Assembly: GCA_016195085.1 (NCBI GenBank)
Contig: JACQAG010000036.1
Span: forward strand, 1 to 45,423
Origin: Pseudomonadota bacterium
GTDB lineage: Bacteria > Pseudomonadota > Alphaproteobacteria > SHVZ01
Direction: 5' to 3'
Length of the DNA: 45,423 nucleotides
Part shown: piece by piece, positions 7,389 to 15,116 of the stretch
Numbering within the stretch: the stretch's first letter is position 1
Layout: every line of letters begins with the position of its first letter
Made by a program: the position numbers and the translations under genes
Notes under the pieces: generated by a model
Told to the model about the DNA's origin: nothing
What the model saw: the letters and a program-made list of their open reading frames with translations, nothing else
Database searches by the model: none

Positions 7389-7715
7389 TCAACGCGGCTT
7401 CTCGGTGCCGAGGAGCCCGGCGAGCCGCTCGACGTAGCGGCGAAAGGCCTCGCGCCCGGCGGGCGTGAGCGCATAGACCGTCTGCGGCTTGCGGCCGACG
7501 AACCGCTTGTCGACCGCGACATAGCCGGCATCTTCGAGCTTGCGCAGATGGACGCTGAGATTGCCGTCGGTGGCGTTCACGACGCGGCGCAGAATAGTGA
7601 ACTCAGCGCTCTCCACCGAGGCGAGATAGGCAACCGCCGCGAGCCTCACGCGGCCGTGGATCACATCGTCGATGGCGTCGTGATCAAAGGCCGTGCTCGG
7701 GTCTTCCTCGATCAT
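7389..7715 (-). CDS. Winged-helix transcriptional regulator
   Basis: A 108-residue protein with a winged helix-turn-helix of the MarR/ArsR-like 'winged helix DNA-binding domain' type. The helix-turn-helix region is FTILRRVVNATDGNLSVHLR (about residues 39-58), followed by LEDAGYV and a basic wing (KRFVGRKPQTVYALT). This is the typical layout of small one-domain regulators that read ATDGNLSxHLxxLE. Its ATG overlaps the stop codon of the upstream membrane-protein gene (ATGA, 7712-7715), so the two are translated together. Such pairs are common in bacteria and suggest that the membrane protein and regulator act in one response. An inverted repeat upstream of the operon (8360-8376) is a candidate operator. 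Confidence 0.92.
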   Translation of the reverse strand: MIEEDPSTAFDHDAIDDVIHGRVRLAAVAYLASVESAEFTILRRVVNATDGNLSVHLRKLEDAGYVAVDKRFVGRKPQTVYALTPAGREAFRRYVERLAGLLGTEKPR

Positions 7716-8311
7716 GCGGTCGCGGCGGCCGGCATCGGCCGGCGCAAGAGCACGAGACCGGGCAATGCCAAAAGACCGAGATTGAGCGCCGCCACCACCA
7801 GCAGGATCGAAGAATCCTGCCTGAGGGACAGCAGAAGCGGCCCCGCGAGCCACCAGCCGAGCGCGATCCAACGGAGCCAGGTATGGCCGCACAGGAAGGA
7901 GCTGACGAAGAAGACGAGGCCCATTGTGACCGCCGCCGGCGCCGGCATGACGACGGCGATGGGCGCTTCCAGCAGCCGCGCACCCAAATAGAGCGAGGTC
8001 AGACTGATGCCGGCGGCGAGCCAGAGCATCGGCATCAGCCGCGTGGCGAAGGATTTGACCTTGGCACGCTGATCGTCGATGACGCCGAGCGCGATCGAGG
8101 CGATCCATCCGATCGCATAGATGCTGCCCCACACCAACCCCGGCTTCGAGGGCAACACACCGGCATAGCCAGCATACTCCGCGAGCGCCGCTAGGCCGAC
8201 GAGCCCACCCCAGATGACGAGGTGGCCGCCGCCCATGGCGGCGTAGCCCCGTCCCTCGTCGATCACCTGGCGGATGAAGGCGAGATCGCGGCGTGCATCA
8301 TCGTCGGTCAT
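7712..8311 (-). CDS. Multi-pass membrane protein paired with the regulator
   Basis: A 199-residue integral membrane protein with a short hydrophilic N-terminus (MTDDDARRDLAFIRQVIDEG) and about five to six membrane segments, at roughly residues 28-47, 58-77, 92-110, 116-137, 143-161 and 165-190. I do not recognise a transport or enzymatic motif. It is the first gene of a two-gene leftward operon with the winged-helix regulator. Its N-terminal region, DDARRDLAFIRQVI, recurs in membrane partners of such regulators in other bacteria (from memory, unverified). A plausible role is sensing or adapting to membrane stress, but this is inference. Confidence 0.85.
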   Translation of the reverse strand: MTDDDARRDLAFIRQVIDEGRGYAAMGGGHLVIWGGLVGLAALAEYAGYAGVLPSKPGLVWGSIYAIGWIASIALGVIDDQRAKVKSFATRLMPMLWLAAGISLTSLYLGARLLEAPIAVVMPAPAAVTMGLVFFVSSFLCGHTWLRWIALGWWLAGPLLLSLRQDSSILLVVAALNLGLLALPGLVLLRRPMPAAATA

Positions 8312-8359
8312 GGTTTCCTCGCTCGGCTGCTCAAGTGCGATAAAACCCTACCACAGAGT

Positions 8360-8376
8360 ACTTTGTAAAACAAAGT
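8360..8376. promoter_or_regulatory. Inverted repeat, candidate operator of the 8311-7389 operon
   Basis: ACTTTG-TAAAA-CAAAGT is a perfect 6-base inverted repeat with a 5-base spacer, 49 bases upstream of the membrane-protein start. It lies in a short AT-rich patch. On the leftward strand it overlaps a possible -35 (TTTACA), with TTTTAT 18 bases further on as a -10. Binding by the co-encoded winged-helix protein would give autorepression; this is inferred from position and symmetry. Confidence 0.5.
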
Positions 8377-8458
8377 TAAATCCGAACGCGGTCGATTCCG
8401 ACGTGCGGGAGCACCCGGGCGGACTCTGACCTAGTCCAGAACCCGCTGAAACGCTGAG

Positions 8459-9100
8459 CTAATCCGCTTTGATCGGGAGTGTGGCGGGGGTCGGCGGCAG
8501 GGTTGCGGTCGCCGTCACGGCGGCGGCCTCGGAGAGCGCCTGGCGCCTGGGGGCGAGCCAGTGGCGGAGCCGGTGGGCGACGCAAGAGAGGGCGATGATC
8601 GCCACCACCGAGGGTAGCACCACGGTCATGCCGTAATGCTCGACCATGCGCCCGATCGCCTTGCCGAAGAAATAGCCGACCGTGCAGAAGGAGGTGGCCC
8701 AGATAGCGGCGGCCACCGTGTTGAGGACGGTGTAGCGCAGCACCCCGATGCCGGCCACGCCGCAGGCGAAGGGCGCGATGTTGCGCACGCCATAGACGAA
8801 GCGGAAGCCGAGGATGAACCAGTTGTCGTAGCGGCGCAGCATGCCCAGCGCGGGTTCGCTTCGCTGCTCGAGCCAGGGGAAGCGATGCATGAGCGGCCGG
8901 CCGAAGCGGCGGCCGAGCCAGTAGTAGAGCTGATCGCCGACGAGGGTGCCGGTAAAGCCGGCCAGCACCACCAAGGGGAAGCTGAGAAGTCCCTTATGCG
9001 CCGCCCAGCCGGCGAAGATCTGGATGGTCTCGCCTTCGAAGAAGGTCGTAACGAAGATCGCTAGATAGCCGTTGTCCGAGATAAGCTGTGAGACATCCAT
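8459..9100 (-). CDS. DedA family membrane protein
   Basis: A 213-residue inner-membrane protein of the DedA/SNARE-associated (VTT) family, which contributes to lipid scrambling, undecaprenyl-phosphate recycling and envelope integrity. The family signature is clear: FVTTFFEGETIQIFAGWAA near residues 15-33, the re-entrant GTLVGDQLYYWLGRRFG at residues 50-66 and FRFVYGVRNIAPFACG at about 99-114. About five hydrophobic segments are present. The C-terminal 35 residues are a low-complexity Ala/Thr/Pro tail with no counterpart in the family core. It is monocistronic as far as I can see: the neighbouring operons are separated by about 150 and 240 bases. Confidence 0.93.
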   Translation of the reverse strand: MDVSQLISDNGYLAIFVTTFFEGETIQIFAGWAAHKGLLSFPLVVLAGFTGTLVGDQLYYWLGRRFGRPLMHRFPWLEQRSEPALGMLRRYDNWFILGFRFVYGVRNIAPFACGVAGIGVLRYTVLNTVAAAIWATSFCTVGYFFGKAIGRMVEHYGMTVVLPSVVAIIALSCVAHRLRHWLAPRRQALSEAAAVTATATLPPTPATLPIKAD

Positions 9101-9267
9101 TCCCGTGCTAGCCCTGCTGATCCACGCACCCTACCCAGAAATCATTGCTTTTTTGTGGTTAGCCTCCGCTCAAGCGCGCTCGCCAACGGCTGCGAACGAC
9201 TGAGGGAAGCAAGACAACACTAGCGACTCTTTTCCCATGGTGCCATGGGGAGGATAAAATAAAGCTT

Positions 9268-9300
9268 AAAAAAATCGCCCGGGCGGGCGGCCCGGGCGAT
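9268..9300 (-). terminator. Rho-independent terminator of the BI-1 gene
   Basis: An 11-base-pair GC-rich stem (ATCGCCCGGGC at 9274-9284 with its complement at 9290-9300, 5-base loop) is followed on the leftward strand by a run of six T. It lies about 40 bases after the stop codon of the Bax-inhibitor-1 gene and matches a textbook intrinsic terminator. Confidence 0.9.
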
Positions 9301-9338
9301 TGATGTCTCAAGCGGCCTGCTGGTGGCCGGTAAGCGAG

Positions 9339-10064
9339 CTATTCGCGCTGGCTGCCGAAGAGCTGCAGCAGCATCACAAACAGGTTGATGAAGTCGAGGT
9401 AAAGCGCCAACGCACCCATGATGGCGAGCTTGCCCAGCGTGCCGTCGTCATAGAGCTCGCTGTACTGCTCCTTGATGCGCTGGGTGTCATAGGCGGTGAG
9501 CCCGACGAAGACCAGGACGCCGATCACGGAGATCGCGAACTGGAGCGCCGAGGAGCCGATGAACATGTTGACCAGGCTTGCCAGCACGATGCCGATCAGC
9601 CCCATGAACAGGAAGCCGCCGAAGTTCGTGAGGTCGCGTTTGGTGGCGTAGCCCCAGAGGCTCATGCCGGCGAAGGTGCCGGCGGTGATGAAGAAGACCC
9701 TGGCGATGCTCTCCCCGGTGAAGACGAGGAAGATCGACGACAAGGAGAGCCCCATCAGCGCCGCATAGCCCCAGAAGACCGCCTGCGCCGTCCCGAAGGA
9801 CATGGCCTGAATCCGGGCGGCGAACAGGAAGACGATGGCCACCGGCGCCAGCATGATCACCCACTTCAGGGGCGACACATAGAGCAGCTGCTTGATCGCC
9901 GGGTCGCTATTGGCATAGTTCGCGGCCGCATAGGCAACGAGCCCGGTCAGCGCGAGACCGCTCGCCATGTAGTTATAGACGCGCAGCATGTACTGCCTGA
10001 GACCGACATCGATGGATGCGGCCTCGGCCTGCGCGGCTGTCATATATCTGCGATCGGTTTCCAT
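9339..10064 (-). CDS. Bax inhibitor-1 / YccA family membrane protein
   Basis: A 241-residue protein with seven hydrophobic segments and the BI-1 family pattern: VYNYMASGLALTG near the start of the membrane part, ALMGLSLSSIFLVF in the middle and the conserved GLTAYDTQRIKE loop followed by GALALYLDFINLFVMLL. The aspartates of AYDTQ and LYLDFIN are those implicated in proton/calcium sensing in the bacterial BsYetJ homologue. In E. coli, YccA modulates FtsH; YbhL is the closest named type. The ATG at 10064 is preferred over a TTG 15 bases upstream because GGAGAGG sits 7 bases in front of it and the TTG codon overlaps this site. A strong terminator follows. Confidence 0.95.
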   Translation of the reverse strand: METDRRYMTAAQAEAASIDVGLRQYMLRVYNYMASGLALTGLVAYAAANYANSDPAIKQLLYVSPLKWVIMLAPVAIVFLFAARIQAMSFGTAQAVFWGYAALMGLSLSSIFLVFTGESIARVFFITAGTFAGMSLWGYATKRDLTNFGGFLFMGLIGIVLASLVNMFIGSSALQFAISVIGVLVFVGLTAYDTQRIKEQYSELYDDGTLGKLAIMGALALYLDFINLFVMLLQLFGSQRE

Positions 10065-10080
10065 AGCATTCCTCTCCAAG

Positions 10081-10104
10081 CCGACGGTCTCAGTCGACCG
10101 CCGG
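10081..10104 (-). promoter_or_regulatory. Hairpin in the BI-1 gene leader
   Basis: On the leftward strand CCGGCGGTC and GACCGTCGG form a 9-base-pair stem (one G-U pair) with a 6-base loop, ending a few bases before the Shine-Dalgarno site at 10071-10077. A structured leader upstream of ybhL-type genes has been described in some alphaproteobacteria, but I cannot match this hairpin to that motif. It may tune translation. Confidence 0.35.
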
Positions 10105-10201
10105 ATGTTATTTGAGGGGTTGTGCCGCGACCTTCAATGGGGCCGGGTAAAACATCGCCGCCATTCTAGTCGGGCGAGGACTTGGCGTCGAGGCGGAAAG
10201 C

Positions 10202-11326
10202 CTAACCCGCGGCGACGGCTGCAAGAATTTCACTCCGGCGGCGCTTTTGACTATCGCTCTTTAGTTGACCGCAGGCGGCCTGGATATCGCGTCCCCGGGG
10301 GGTGCGGACCGGCGAGGCATAGCCTGCCCTATTGACGATGTCGCCGAAACGCTGGATCGCCGCCTCGCTCGAGCATTCGAACGGCGCCCCCGGCCAGGCA
10401 TTGAAGGGGATGAGGTTGATCTTGGCCGGGATGCCGGCGATCAGGCGGACCAGCGCGTGGGCGTCGGCCGGCGCGTCGTTGACCCCCTTCAGCATCACAT
10501 ATTCGAAGGTGATCCGCCTGGCGTTGTTGATCCCGGGATAGGCGCGGCAGGCGGCGATCAGGTCCTTCAGCGGATATTTCTTGTTGAGCGGCACGATGCG
10601 GTCGCGCACCTCGTCGCTGACCGCATGCAGCGAGACCGCGAGATTGACCCCGAGCTCCTCCCCGCAGCGGCGCATCATCGGCACCACGCCGGCGGTCGAC
10701 AAGGTGATGCGCCGCTTGGAAATGGCGATGCCCTCGTGATCCATGACGATCTTGAGCGCCTTTGCCACTGCCTCGAAATTATAGAGGGGCTCGCCCATTC
10801 CCATCATCACCAGGTTGGAGAGCATGCGGCCATCTTTCGGCGACGGCCATTCGCCGAGCTCATCGCGGGCGAGCAGCACCTGGCCGACGATCTCGGCTGC
10901 GGTCAAGTTGCGCACCAGGCGCTGAGTCCCGGTATGGCAGAACCGGCAGCTCAAGGTGCAGCCGACCTGGGAGGAGACGCAGAGCGTGCCGCGATCCTCC
11001 TCGGGGATGTGCACGCTCTCGATCTCATTGCCGTCGGCAAAGCGCAGCAGCCATTTGGCGGTGCCGTCCTCGGATTTGAGCGCGCGGGCGATGCCGGGCC
11101 GACCGATCCGGTAGCGGGGCTCCAACTCCTCGCGAAGATCGCGGGCAAGCGTGGTCATGGCGGCGAAGGAGACGGCGCCGCGGTGGTAGATCCAATGCCA
11201 AATCTGCCGGGCCCGGAACGGCTTCAGGCCGAATTTGGCCAGCTCATCGGCGAGATCCGCGCGCGGCAGACCGACGAGGTCGAGCCGCGCATCGGGGCTC
11301 GCGGCCGGGTTCGAATGGGTGGTCAT
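10202..11326 (-). CDS. rlmN: Dual-specificity rRNA/tRNA adenine-C2 methyltransferase RlmN
   Basis: A 374-residue radical-SAM enzyme that methylates C2 of A2503 in 23S rRNA and of A37 in some tRNAs. The iron-sulfur cluster cysteines are C123, C127 and C130 in CTLSCRFC. The C-terminal cysteine that carries the methyl group during catalysis is C352 in QAACGQL. The N-terminal helical domain contains [14 protein letters not shown], typical of RlmN. The motifs GMGEPLYN and [12 protein letters not shown] are also present. Length and architecture match the family. It lies 49 bases downstream of the IalB-like gene in the same direction and could be cotranscribed with it, though the functions are unrelated. 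Confidence 0.97.
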   Translation of the reverse strand: MTTHSNPAASPDARLDLVGLPRADLADELAKFGLKPFRARQIWHWIYHRGAVSFAAMTTLARDLREELEPRYRIGRPGIARALKSEDGTAKWLLRFADGNEIESVHIPEEDRGTLCVSSQVGCTLSCRFCHTGTQRLVRNLTAAEIVGQVLLARDELGEWPSPKDGRMLSNLVMMGMGEPLYNFEAVAKALKIVMDHEGIAISKRRITLSTAGVVPMMRRCGEELGVNLAVSLHAVSDEVRDRIVPLNKKYPLKDLIAACRAYPGINNARRITFEYVMLKGVNDAPADAHALVRLIAGIPAKINLIPFNAWPGAPFECSSEAAIQRFGDIVNRAGYASPVRTPRGRDIQAACGQLKSDSQKRRRSEILAAVAAG

Positions 11327-11375
11327 TCGCTTTGATATAGGCCGACCGCACCGGGGGCGCCAGCCGGGAGCGCCG

Positions 11376-11903
11376 TCAGGACTTGAGCCCGCAGGCCTGA
11401 CCGATCGCCTGGTAGGCCTTGGCGAAGCCGGCGAGGGAATAGCTGTCCGCGGTCTCGGTGCCGCGGTTGGAGACGCCCTTCACCACCATCGCGCCGCCCC
11501 GGGCCATCGCTTGCACCAAGGCCTTGTCGGTCTGGGCATCCTTGGCCCAGGCCCGGTCGCCTTCGGTGAACAGCTTGAAGCTGTCGCGGCCGATCGCGAC
11601 CTCGACCTCGCTGCCGGGCTTGTAGTCGTAGCCGGCGACGAGGCTGATGACGTCGTTCGCCTTTGCCGCAGGGCGGTGGGTCACGAGGGCGAAGACCTCG
11701 CCGCGCTTGCTGTAGTTGCCCTTGGCCTCGGTCGGTTGGCTCGCGGCGTAGCAGACGGGCTTGCCGGCCTCCTGAAACGTGAAGGCATTCCACCGCTCGA
11801 AGCTGCCGATCGGGCGCACGTCCTGGGCGGCGGCCGCTCCGGCCGCGGCAAGGAGAGCCAGAATGGCCGCAAGCACGCGAGGCAACGAGATCCCCTTCGG
11901 CAT
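11376..11903 (-). CDS. IalB-like (invasion-associated locus B) secreted protein
   Basis: A 175-residue exported protein. The signal peptide is [27 protein letters not shown] with probable cleavage after AAA near residue 26. The mature part resembles the invasion-associated locus B family ([22 protein letters not shown], a central beta-rich region and the end [11 protein letters not shown]). The two cysteines (in PVCYA and QACGL) probably form a disulfide. Alphaproteobacterial members are small periplasmic proteins; only the Bartonella protein has been tied to erythrocyte invasion, and here the role is unknown. The ATG at 11903 was chosen because GGGAGA lies just upstream and the signal peptide starts there. 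It diverges from the sigma factor gene across a 211-base intergenic region. Confidence 0.88.
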   Translation of the reverse strand: MPKGISLPRVLAAILALLAAAGAAAAQDVRPIGSFERWNAFTFQEAGKPVCYAASQPTEAKGNYSKRGEVFALVTHRPAAKANDVISLVAGYDYKPGSEVEVAIGRDSFKLFTEGDRAWAKDAQTDKALVQAMARGGAMVVKGVSNRGTETADSYSLAGFAKAYQAIGQACGLKS

Positions 11904-11977
11904 CGTCTCCCATATAGCGGCGGCAAGGCCGCTCTGCAAAAGCTTGTTGGCCCGGCGCAATCACGCCCCTTGGGCCA

Positions 11978-12007
11978 TGATCCAACGGGCGGGGCCGTGC
12001 GTATCGA
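11978..12007 (+). promoter_or_regulatory. Candidate sigma-E-type promoter of the sigma/ChrR operon
   Basis: TGATCC at 11978-11983 is followed after 18 bases by TATCGA at 12002-12007. This matches the layout of Rhodobacter sphaeroides sigma-E promoters (TGATCC-type -35, about 18-base spacer, TA-rich -10), and the operon there is autoregulated. It lies 107 bases before the chosen sigma-factor start. Function is inferred from position and similarity only. Confidence 0.5.
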
Positions 12008-12114
12008 CTCCCATGGCCGCGACCATCGCCCTTGCCATATCCGGTTTTGTCCCGGAGCCGCGGTTTGCCGCGGCGCTGCTTGCCACGCGCCGGCGCCCGG
12101 CCATAGAAAACCCC

Positions 12115-12696
12115 ATGCAAGGCGAGCGCGGTGAGCCGATCAGCGGCCAGACATCGGTCGAGCTGGAGCGGCTGATCCTCGCCGTCGCCCGCCAGCGCGA
12201 CCGCGGCGCCTTCGCCAGCCTCTATCGGCATTTCGCCCCCCGGCTCAAATCCTATCTGCTCCGGCTCGGCGCCGATGCCGGCACCGCCGAGGAGGTGATG
12301 CAGGAATCCATGCTGGTGCTCTGGCGCCGGGCCGACAGCTTCGATCCGAGCCAAGCCTCCGCCAGCACCTGGGTATTCACCATCGCCCGCAACAAGCGCA
12401 TCGACGGTTTGCGGCGGGGGCGACGGCCCGAATTCGATCCTGAGGATCCGGCGCTGATGCCGAGCGCGCCCGAGCCCGCCGACCGAAGGCTCGAGACCGC
12501 GGAGCGCAACCATCGGCTGCGCCAAGCGATCGAGGCCTTGCCCGACGAGCAGGCCCGGCTCCTGCAGCTCGCCTACTACGACGACATGTCCCACAGCGCC
12601 ATCGCCGAGACCACCAGGCTGCCTCTCGGCACCGTCAAGTCGCGGCTCAGGCTCGCTTTCGGCCGTCTGCGCCAAGCCCTTGGGGAACCCTCCTAG
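12115..12696 (+). CDS. rpoE: ECF sigma factor, RpoE/ChrR-associated (ECF11-like)
   Basis: A 193-residue ECF sigma factor with region 2 at about residues 25-95 (FASLYRHFAPRLKSYLLRLG, then WVFTIARNKRIDGLRRGRR) and region 4 at about 130-190 (AIEALPDEQARLLQLAYYDD, then LPLGTVKSRLRLAFGRLR). The pairing with a ChrR-type zinc anti-sigma immediately downstream identifies the group that in Rhodobacter sphaeroides responds to singlet oxygen. The stop codon and the chrR start are adjacent with no gap. The ATG at 12115 aligns with the start of known members; an in-frame ATG at 12013 would add 34 residues without family match. Likely targets are photo-oxidative stress genes, but none is identifiable in this window beyond the autoregulated operon. 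Confidence 0.93.
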   Translation: MQGERGEPISGQTSVELERLILAVARQRDRGAFASLYRHFAPRLKSYLLRLGADAGTAEEVMQESMLVLWRRADSFDPSQASASTWVFTIARNKRIDGLRRGRRPEFDPEDPALMPSAPEPADRRLETAERNHRLRQAIEALPDEQARLLQLAYYDDMSHSAIAETTRLPLGTVKSRLRLAFGRLRQALGEPS

Positions 12697-13344
12697 ATGC
12701 CGCGCCACCACGTCGCCAGCGAGCTCCTGGTCGAGTACGCCGCCGGCGCGCTGCCTGAGGCGGAGGCTTTGGTGGTGGCCACGCACCTGGCCCTCTGTCC
12801 GGCGTGCCGGGCCGAGGTCGCCGGGTATGAGGAGGTTGGCGGCGCCCTCCTCGATCGTCTGGAGCCGGCACCCGTCGATGCCGATGCGCTCGATCGCTTG
12901 CTGGGATGCCTGGACGAGAGCCAGCCGGCCGCCAAGCCGCTTCCGATACCGTCCCGCCCGCCGGTGCTGCCGGAGCCGCTCAGGAGCTATCTCGGGTGCG
13001 ATCTCGGCCAAGTCGCATGGCGGCGCCTTGCCCGCGGCATCGAGGAGTATGAGCTGCCGCTCGCCGATGCCACCGGGAGTCGGACGGTGCTGCTGCGGGT
13101 AAAGAGCGGCCGCGCGCTTCCCTGGCACACCCATGAGGGGCAGGAGCTGACCTTGGTCTTGGCCGGAGGCTTCACCGACGGGGACGAGCATTTCCGCCGA
13201 GGCGATGTGGACTGGGCGGACCCGACCGTCAACCACCGGCCGCTCGCCGACCCGGGCGAGGACTGCATTTGCCTCGCCACCACCCATGGCCGTCTCAGGC
13301 TGACCGGCCTCATCGGCCGGATGGCCAACCTGTTCATCCGCTAG
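12697..13344 (+). CDS. chrR: ChrR-type zinc anti-sigma factor with cupin domain
   Basis: A 215-residue protein. The N-terminal anti-sigma domain contains the zinc ligands seen in ChrR: H4 or H5, H30, C34 and C37 ([13 protein letters not shown]). The C-terminal cupin domain (about residues 95-200) has a histidine/glutamate metal motif in [13 protein letters not shown] and a second histidine in VNHRPL. In Rhodobacter sphaeroides ChrR holds sigma-E inactive until singlet oxygen or related signals trigger its proteolysis; the cupin domain is needed for this response. The start codon directly follows the sigma-factor stop codon, so the two products are probably made in fixed ratio. Length agrees with the family (about 210-220 residues). 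Confidence 0.94.
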   Translation: MPRHHVASELLVEYAAGALPEAEALVVATHLALCPACRAEVAGYEEVGGALLDRLEPAPVDADALDRLLGCLDESQPAAKPLPIPSRPPVLPEPLRSYLGCDLGQVAWRRLARGIEEYELPLADATGSRTVLLRVKSGRALPWHTHEGQELTLVLAGGFTDGDEHFRRGDVDWADPTVNHRPLADPGEDCICLATTHGRLRLTGLIGRMANLFIR

Positions 13345-13511
13345 GCCCGTGCATCCGCCGGGAACGCCTTGGGCTTGCGCAACCCGGGTCCGTTGGCTAT
13401 AACCGCGGCCCGGCTGGCACCCCCCTCACCGATAGCGCCGGCCCGGCGTTTGTCGACCGTAAGGCGGCCGACCCAAGCGGGGGAATACCCGGTACGGCGG
13501 AGCTGAAGACG

Positions 13512-13736
13512 ATGAAGGCAGAGATCCATCCCAATTACCACGAGATCACCGTGGTGATGACCGACGGCACCGAGTACAAGACCCGCTCGACCTGGGGCAA
13601 GCCCGGCGATGTCATGCGTCTGGAGGTCGACTCGAAGTCGCACCCGGCCTGGACCGGCGTACACCGCCTGGTCGATGCCGGCGGCCAGGTGGCGAAGTTC
13701 AACAAGCGCTTCAAGAACCTCGGGCTAAAGTCCTAG
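13512..13736 (+). CDS. rpmE: 50S ribosomal protein L31
   Basis: A 74-residue protein with the alphaproteobacterial L31 pattern [19 protein letters not shown], then SHPAWTG and the C-terminal [18 protein letters not shown]31 sits at the central protuberance and forms bridge B1 between the ribosomal subunits. The protein has no cysteines, so it is the zinc-independent (C-minus) form and would not act as a zinc reserve. A GGAG about 10 bases upstream supports the start. The 167-base gap from chrR holds its own leader; no riboswitch or autoregulatory element was recognised. Confidence 0.96.
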   Translation: MKAEIHPNYHEITVVMTDGTEYKTRSTWGKPGDVMRLEVDSKSHPAWTGVHRLVDAGGQVAKFNKRFKNLGLKS

Positions 13737-13855
13737 AGGCCGCGGCGCCAGGCGCACGCGCCTTCCCCCTCCCATCGTCAGGCGCGGACTGGGTCCGCGC
13801 ATCCCGTCTTCCATCGAACGGCGGCGGGACACGGATGCCCGGGCTTGACCAGCTA

Positions 13856-14296
13856 CTATTTGCCCGTCGCGAGCTGGGCCAAGGCGGAGCGGATCGGCTC
13901 GGGGATCGGCGTCGCGGTGCGGCCGGCGCGCTCGACGAAGACATGCACGAAATGTCCTTCCGCCGCCGGCTCGGCCTCGCCTGCTTGGAACAATCCGATC
14001 TCGTAGCGGACGCTGGAGCGGCCGAGCTTGCCCACCCTGAGGCCGGCATCGATCACATCGGGGAAGGCGAGCGGCCGCTTGAAGCTGCAGAAGCTTTCGA
14101 CGCAGAGGCCGATGATCGGGCCTTGGTGGATGTCGAGCTTGCCGGCGCGGATCAGGTACTCGTTGATGACCGTGTCGAAGTAGGAATAGTAGACCACGTT
14201 GTTGACGTGGCCGTAGATGTCGTTGTCCATCCAGCGCGTCGGAATGGGGAGGAAGTGCCGGTAGTCGCTGCGCTTCGCCGCCGCTCGCTCGCTCAT
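13856..14296 (-). CDS. Acyl-CoA thioesterase (4HBT hot-dog fold)
   Basis: A 146-residue single hot-dog domain protein of the YbgC/4-hydroxybenzoyl-CoA thioesterase type, which hydrolyses acyl-CoA thioesters. The active-site motif RWMDNDIYGHVNNVVYYSYFD (about residues 21-41) carries the catalytic aspartate. The long helix with DTVINEYLI and the strand SFCSFKRPLAFPD follow in the expected order. The start overlaps the stop of the upstream alpha/beta-hydrolase gene (ATGA at 14293-14296), so both are translated together. The unit is the last gene of a three-gene leftward run starting with the MetY-type enzyme. Chain-length preference cannot be told. Confidence 0.94.
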   Translation of the reverse strand: MSERAAAKRSDYRHFLPIPTRWMDNDIYGHVNNVVYYSYFDTVINEYLIRAGKLDIHQGPIIGLCVESFCSFKRPLAFPDVIDAGLRVGKLGRSSVRYEIGLFQAGEAEPAAEGHFVHVFVERAGRTATPIPEPIRSALAQLATGK

Positions 14297-15111
14297 GCGC
14301 CGGTCCTCTGGGTGCCGCTGTCCTTCGCCAGGAATCCCTGGAGCACATCCACGGTCTGATCCGGCTGCTCCAGCATCATCATATGGCCGGCCCCCGGCAG
14401 CATCTGAAACTCCGATCCGGCGATGAGGGAAGCGACCGCCCGTCCCTCCTTGGCTGGCGTCATACGGTCCTCGCTGCCGGCGATGACCAAGGTCGGACAG
14501 CGGATTTGGGCGGCGGCATCCCCGGGCTGCCAATCCCGGCAGGCCTCGAGGTCGGCGGCCAGGCCCATGCCCAGGCCCCGCTCGATGAGGCGGCGCGTCG
14601 CCTCGGTCAGCCACAGGCCGGGGGCCACATGGCCGCCGAATTGCGCCTGGGTGCCCAAGCCCCAGAATGCCATCAGGCCCGCCGCCAGATCGGAGCCGGC
14701 GCGGGCGGCCGCCAGGAGATCGGGATGCACGGCATAGCGGGTGGCCGCACCCAAGAGCGCCAATTTGCCGATCGGGCTCTGGGACCGTCCGGCCGCGGTC
14801 AGCGCCACCGCCGCCCCCATGCTGTGGCCGACCACCGCCGCCTTGCCGGCGCCGGCGGCTTTGATGACGCTGAGAAGCCAGTCCGCCGCCGCCTCGATGC
14901 TGGCGAGCGGCGGCCCCTCGGACCGGCCGTGGCCCGGCAGATCGAGGGCGAGCACGGCGTGGCCGTGATGGGCAAAGAAGCGCGCCTGCAGAACCCAGGT
15001 GGTGTGGTCCATGCCGGCGCCATGGAGGAACAGCAACAGCGGGGCATCGGCGCGAAACGGCCTGCCGCCGGTCGCCGCGAATACCGAATGCCCATCGACC
15101 AGCAGCTCCAA
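14293..15111 (-). CDS. Alpha/beta-fold hydrolase
   Basis: A 272-residue cytosolic alpha/beta hydrolase. The oxyanion motif is LLFLHGAGMDHTTW (about residues 26-39), LDLPGHGRSEG is the usual loop and GHSMGAA (about 95-101) carries the nucleophile serine. The acid is probably in AGSEDRMTP and the catalytic histidine in LPGAGHMMMLEQP. It fits the esterase/3-oxoadipate enol-lactonase-like group, with the substrate open. The gene lies 5 bases after the MetY-type gene and overlaps the thioesterase by 4 bases, so it is part of one operon. Confidence 0.93.
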   Translation of the reverse strand: MELLVDGHSVFAATGGRPFRADAPLLLFLHGAGMDHTTWVLQARFFAHHGHAVLALDLPGHGRSEGPPLASIEAAADWLLSVIKAAGAGKAAVVGHSMGAAVALTAAGRSQSPIGKLALLGAATRYAVHPDLLAAARAGSDLAAGLMAFWGLGTQAQFGGHVAPGLWLTEATRRLIERGLGMGLAADLEACRDWQPGDAAAQIRCPTLVIAGSEDRMTPAKEGRAVASLIAGSEFQMLPGAGHMMMLEQPDQTVDVLQGFLAKDSGTQRTGA

Positions 15112-15116
15112 GAGGC

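Noticed and set aside
9234-9249. Inverted repeat CCCATGG-TG-CCATGGG
   Set aside because: It is short, lies after the terminator region of the BI-1 gene and far from the DedA start, and has no evident partner.
9285-10079. TTG start 15 bases upstream for the BI-1 protein
   Set aside because: The TTG overlaps the GGAGAGG ribosome binding site that serves the ATG at 10064.
10081-10104. ybhL-type structured RNA in the BI-1 leader
   Set aside because: A hairpin is present but I cannot match it to the described motif, so it is listed only as an unnamed hairpin.
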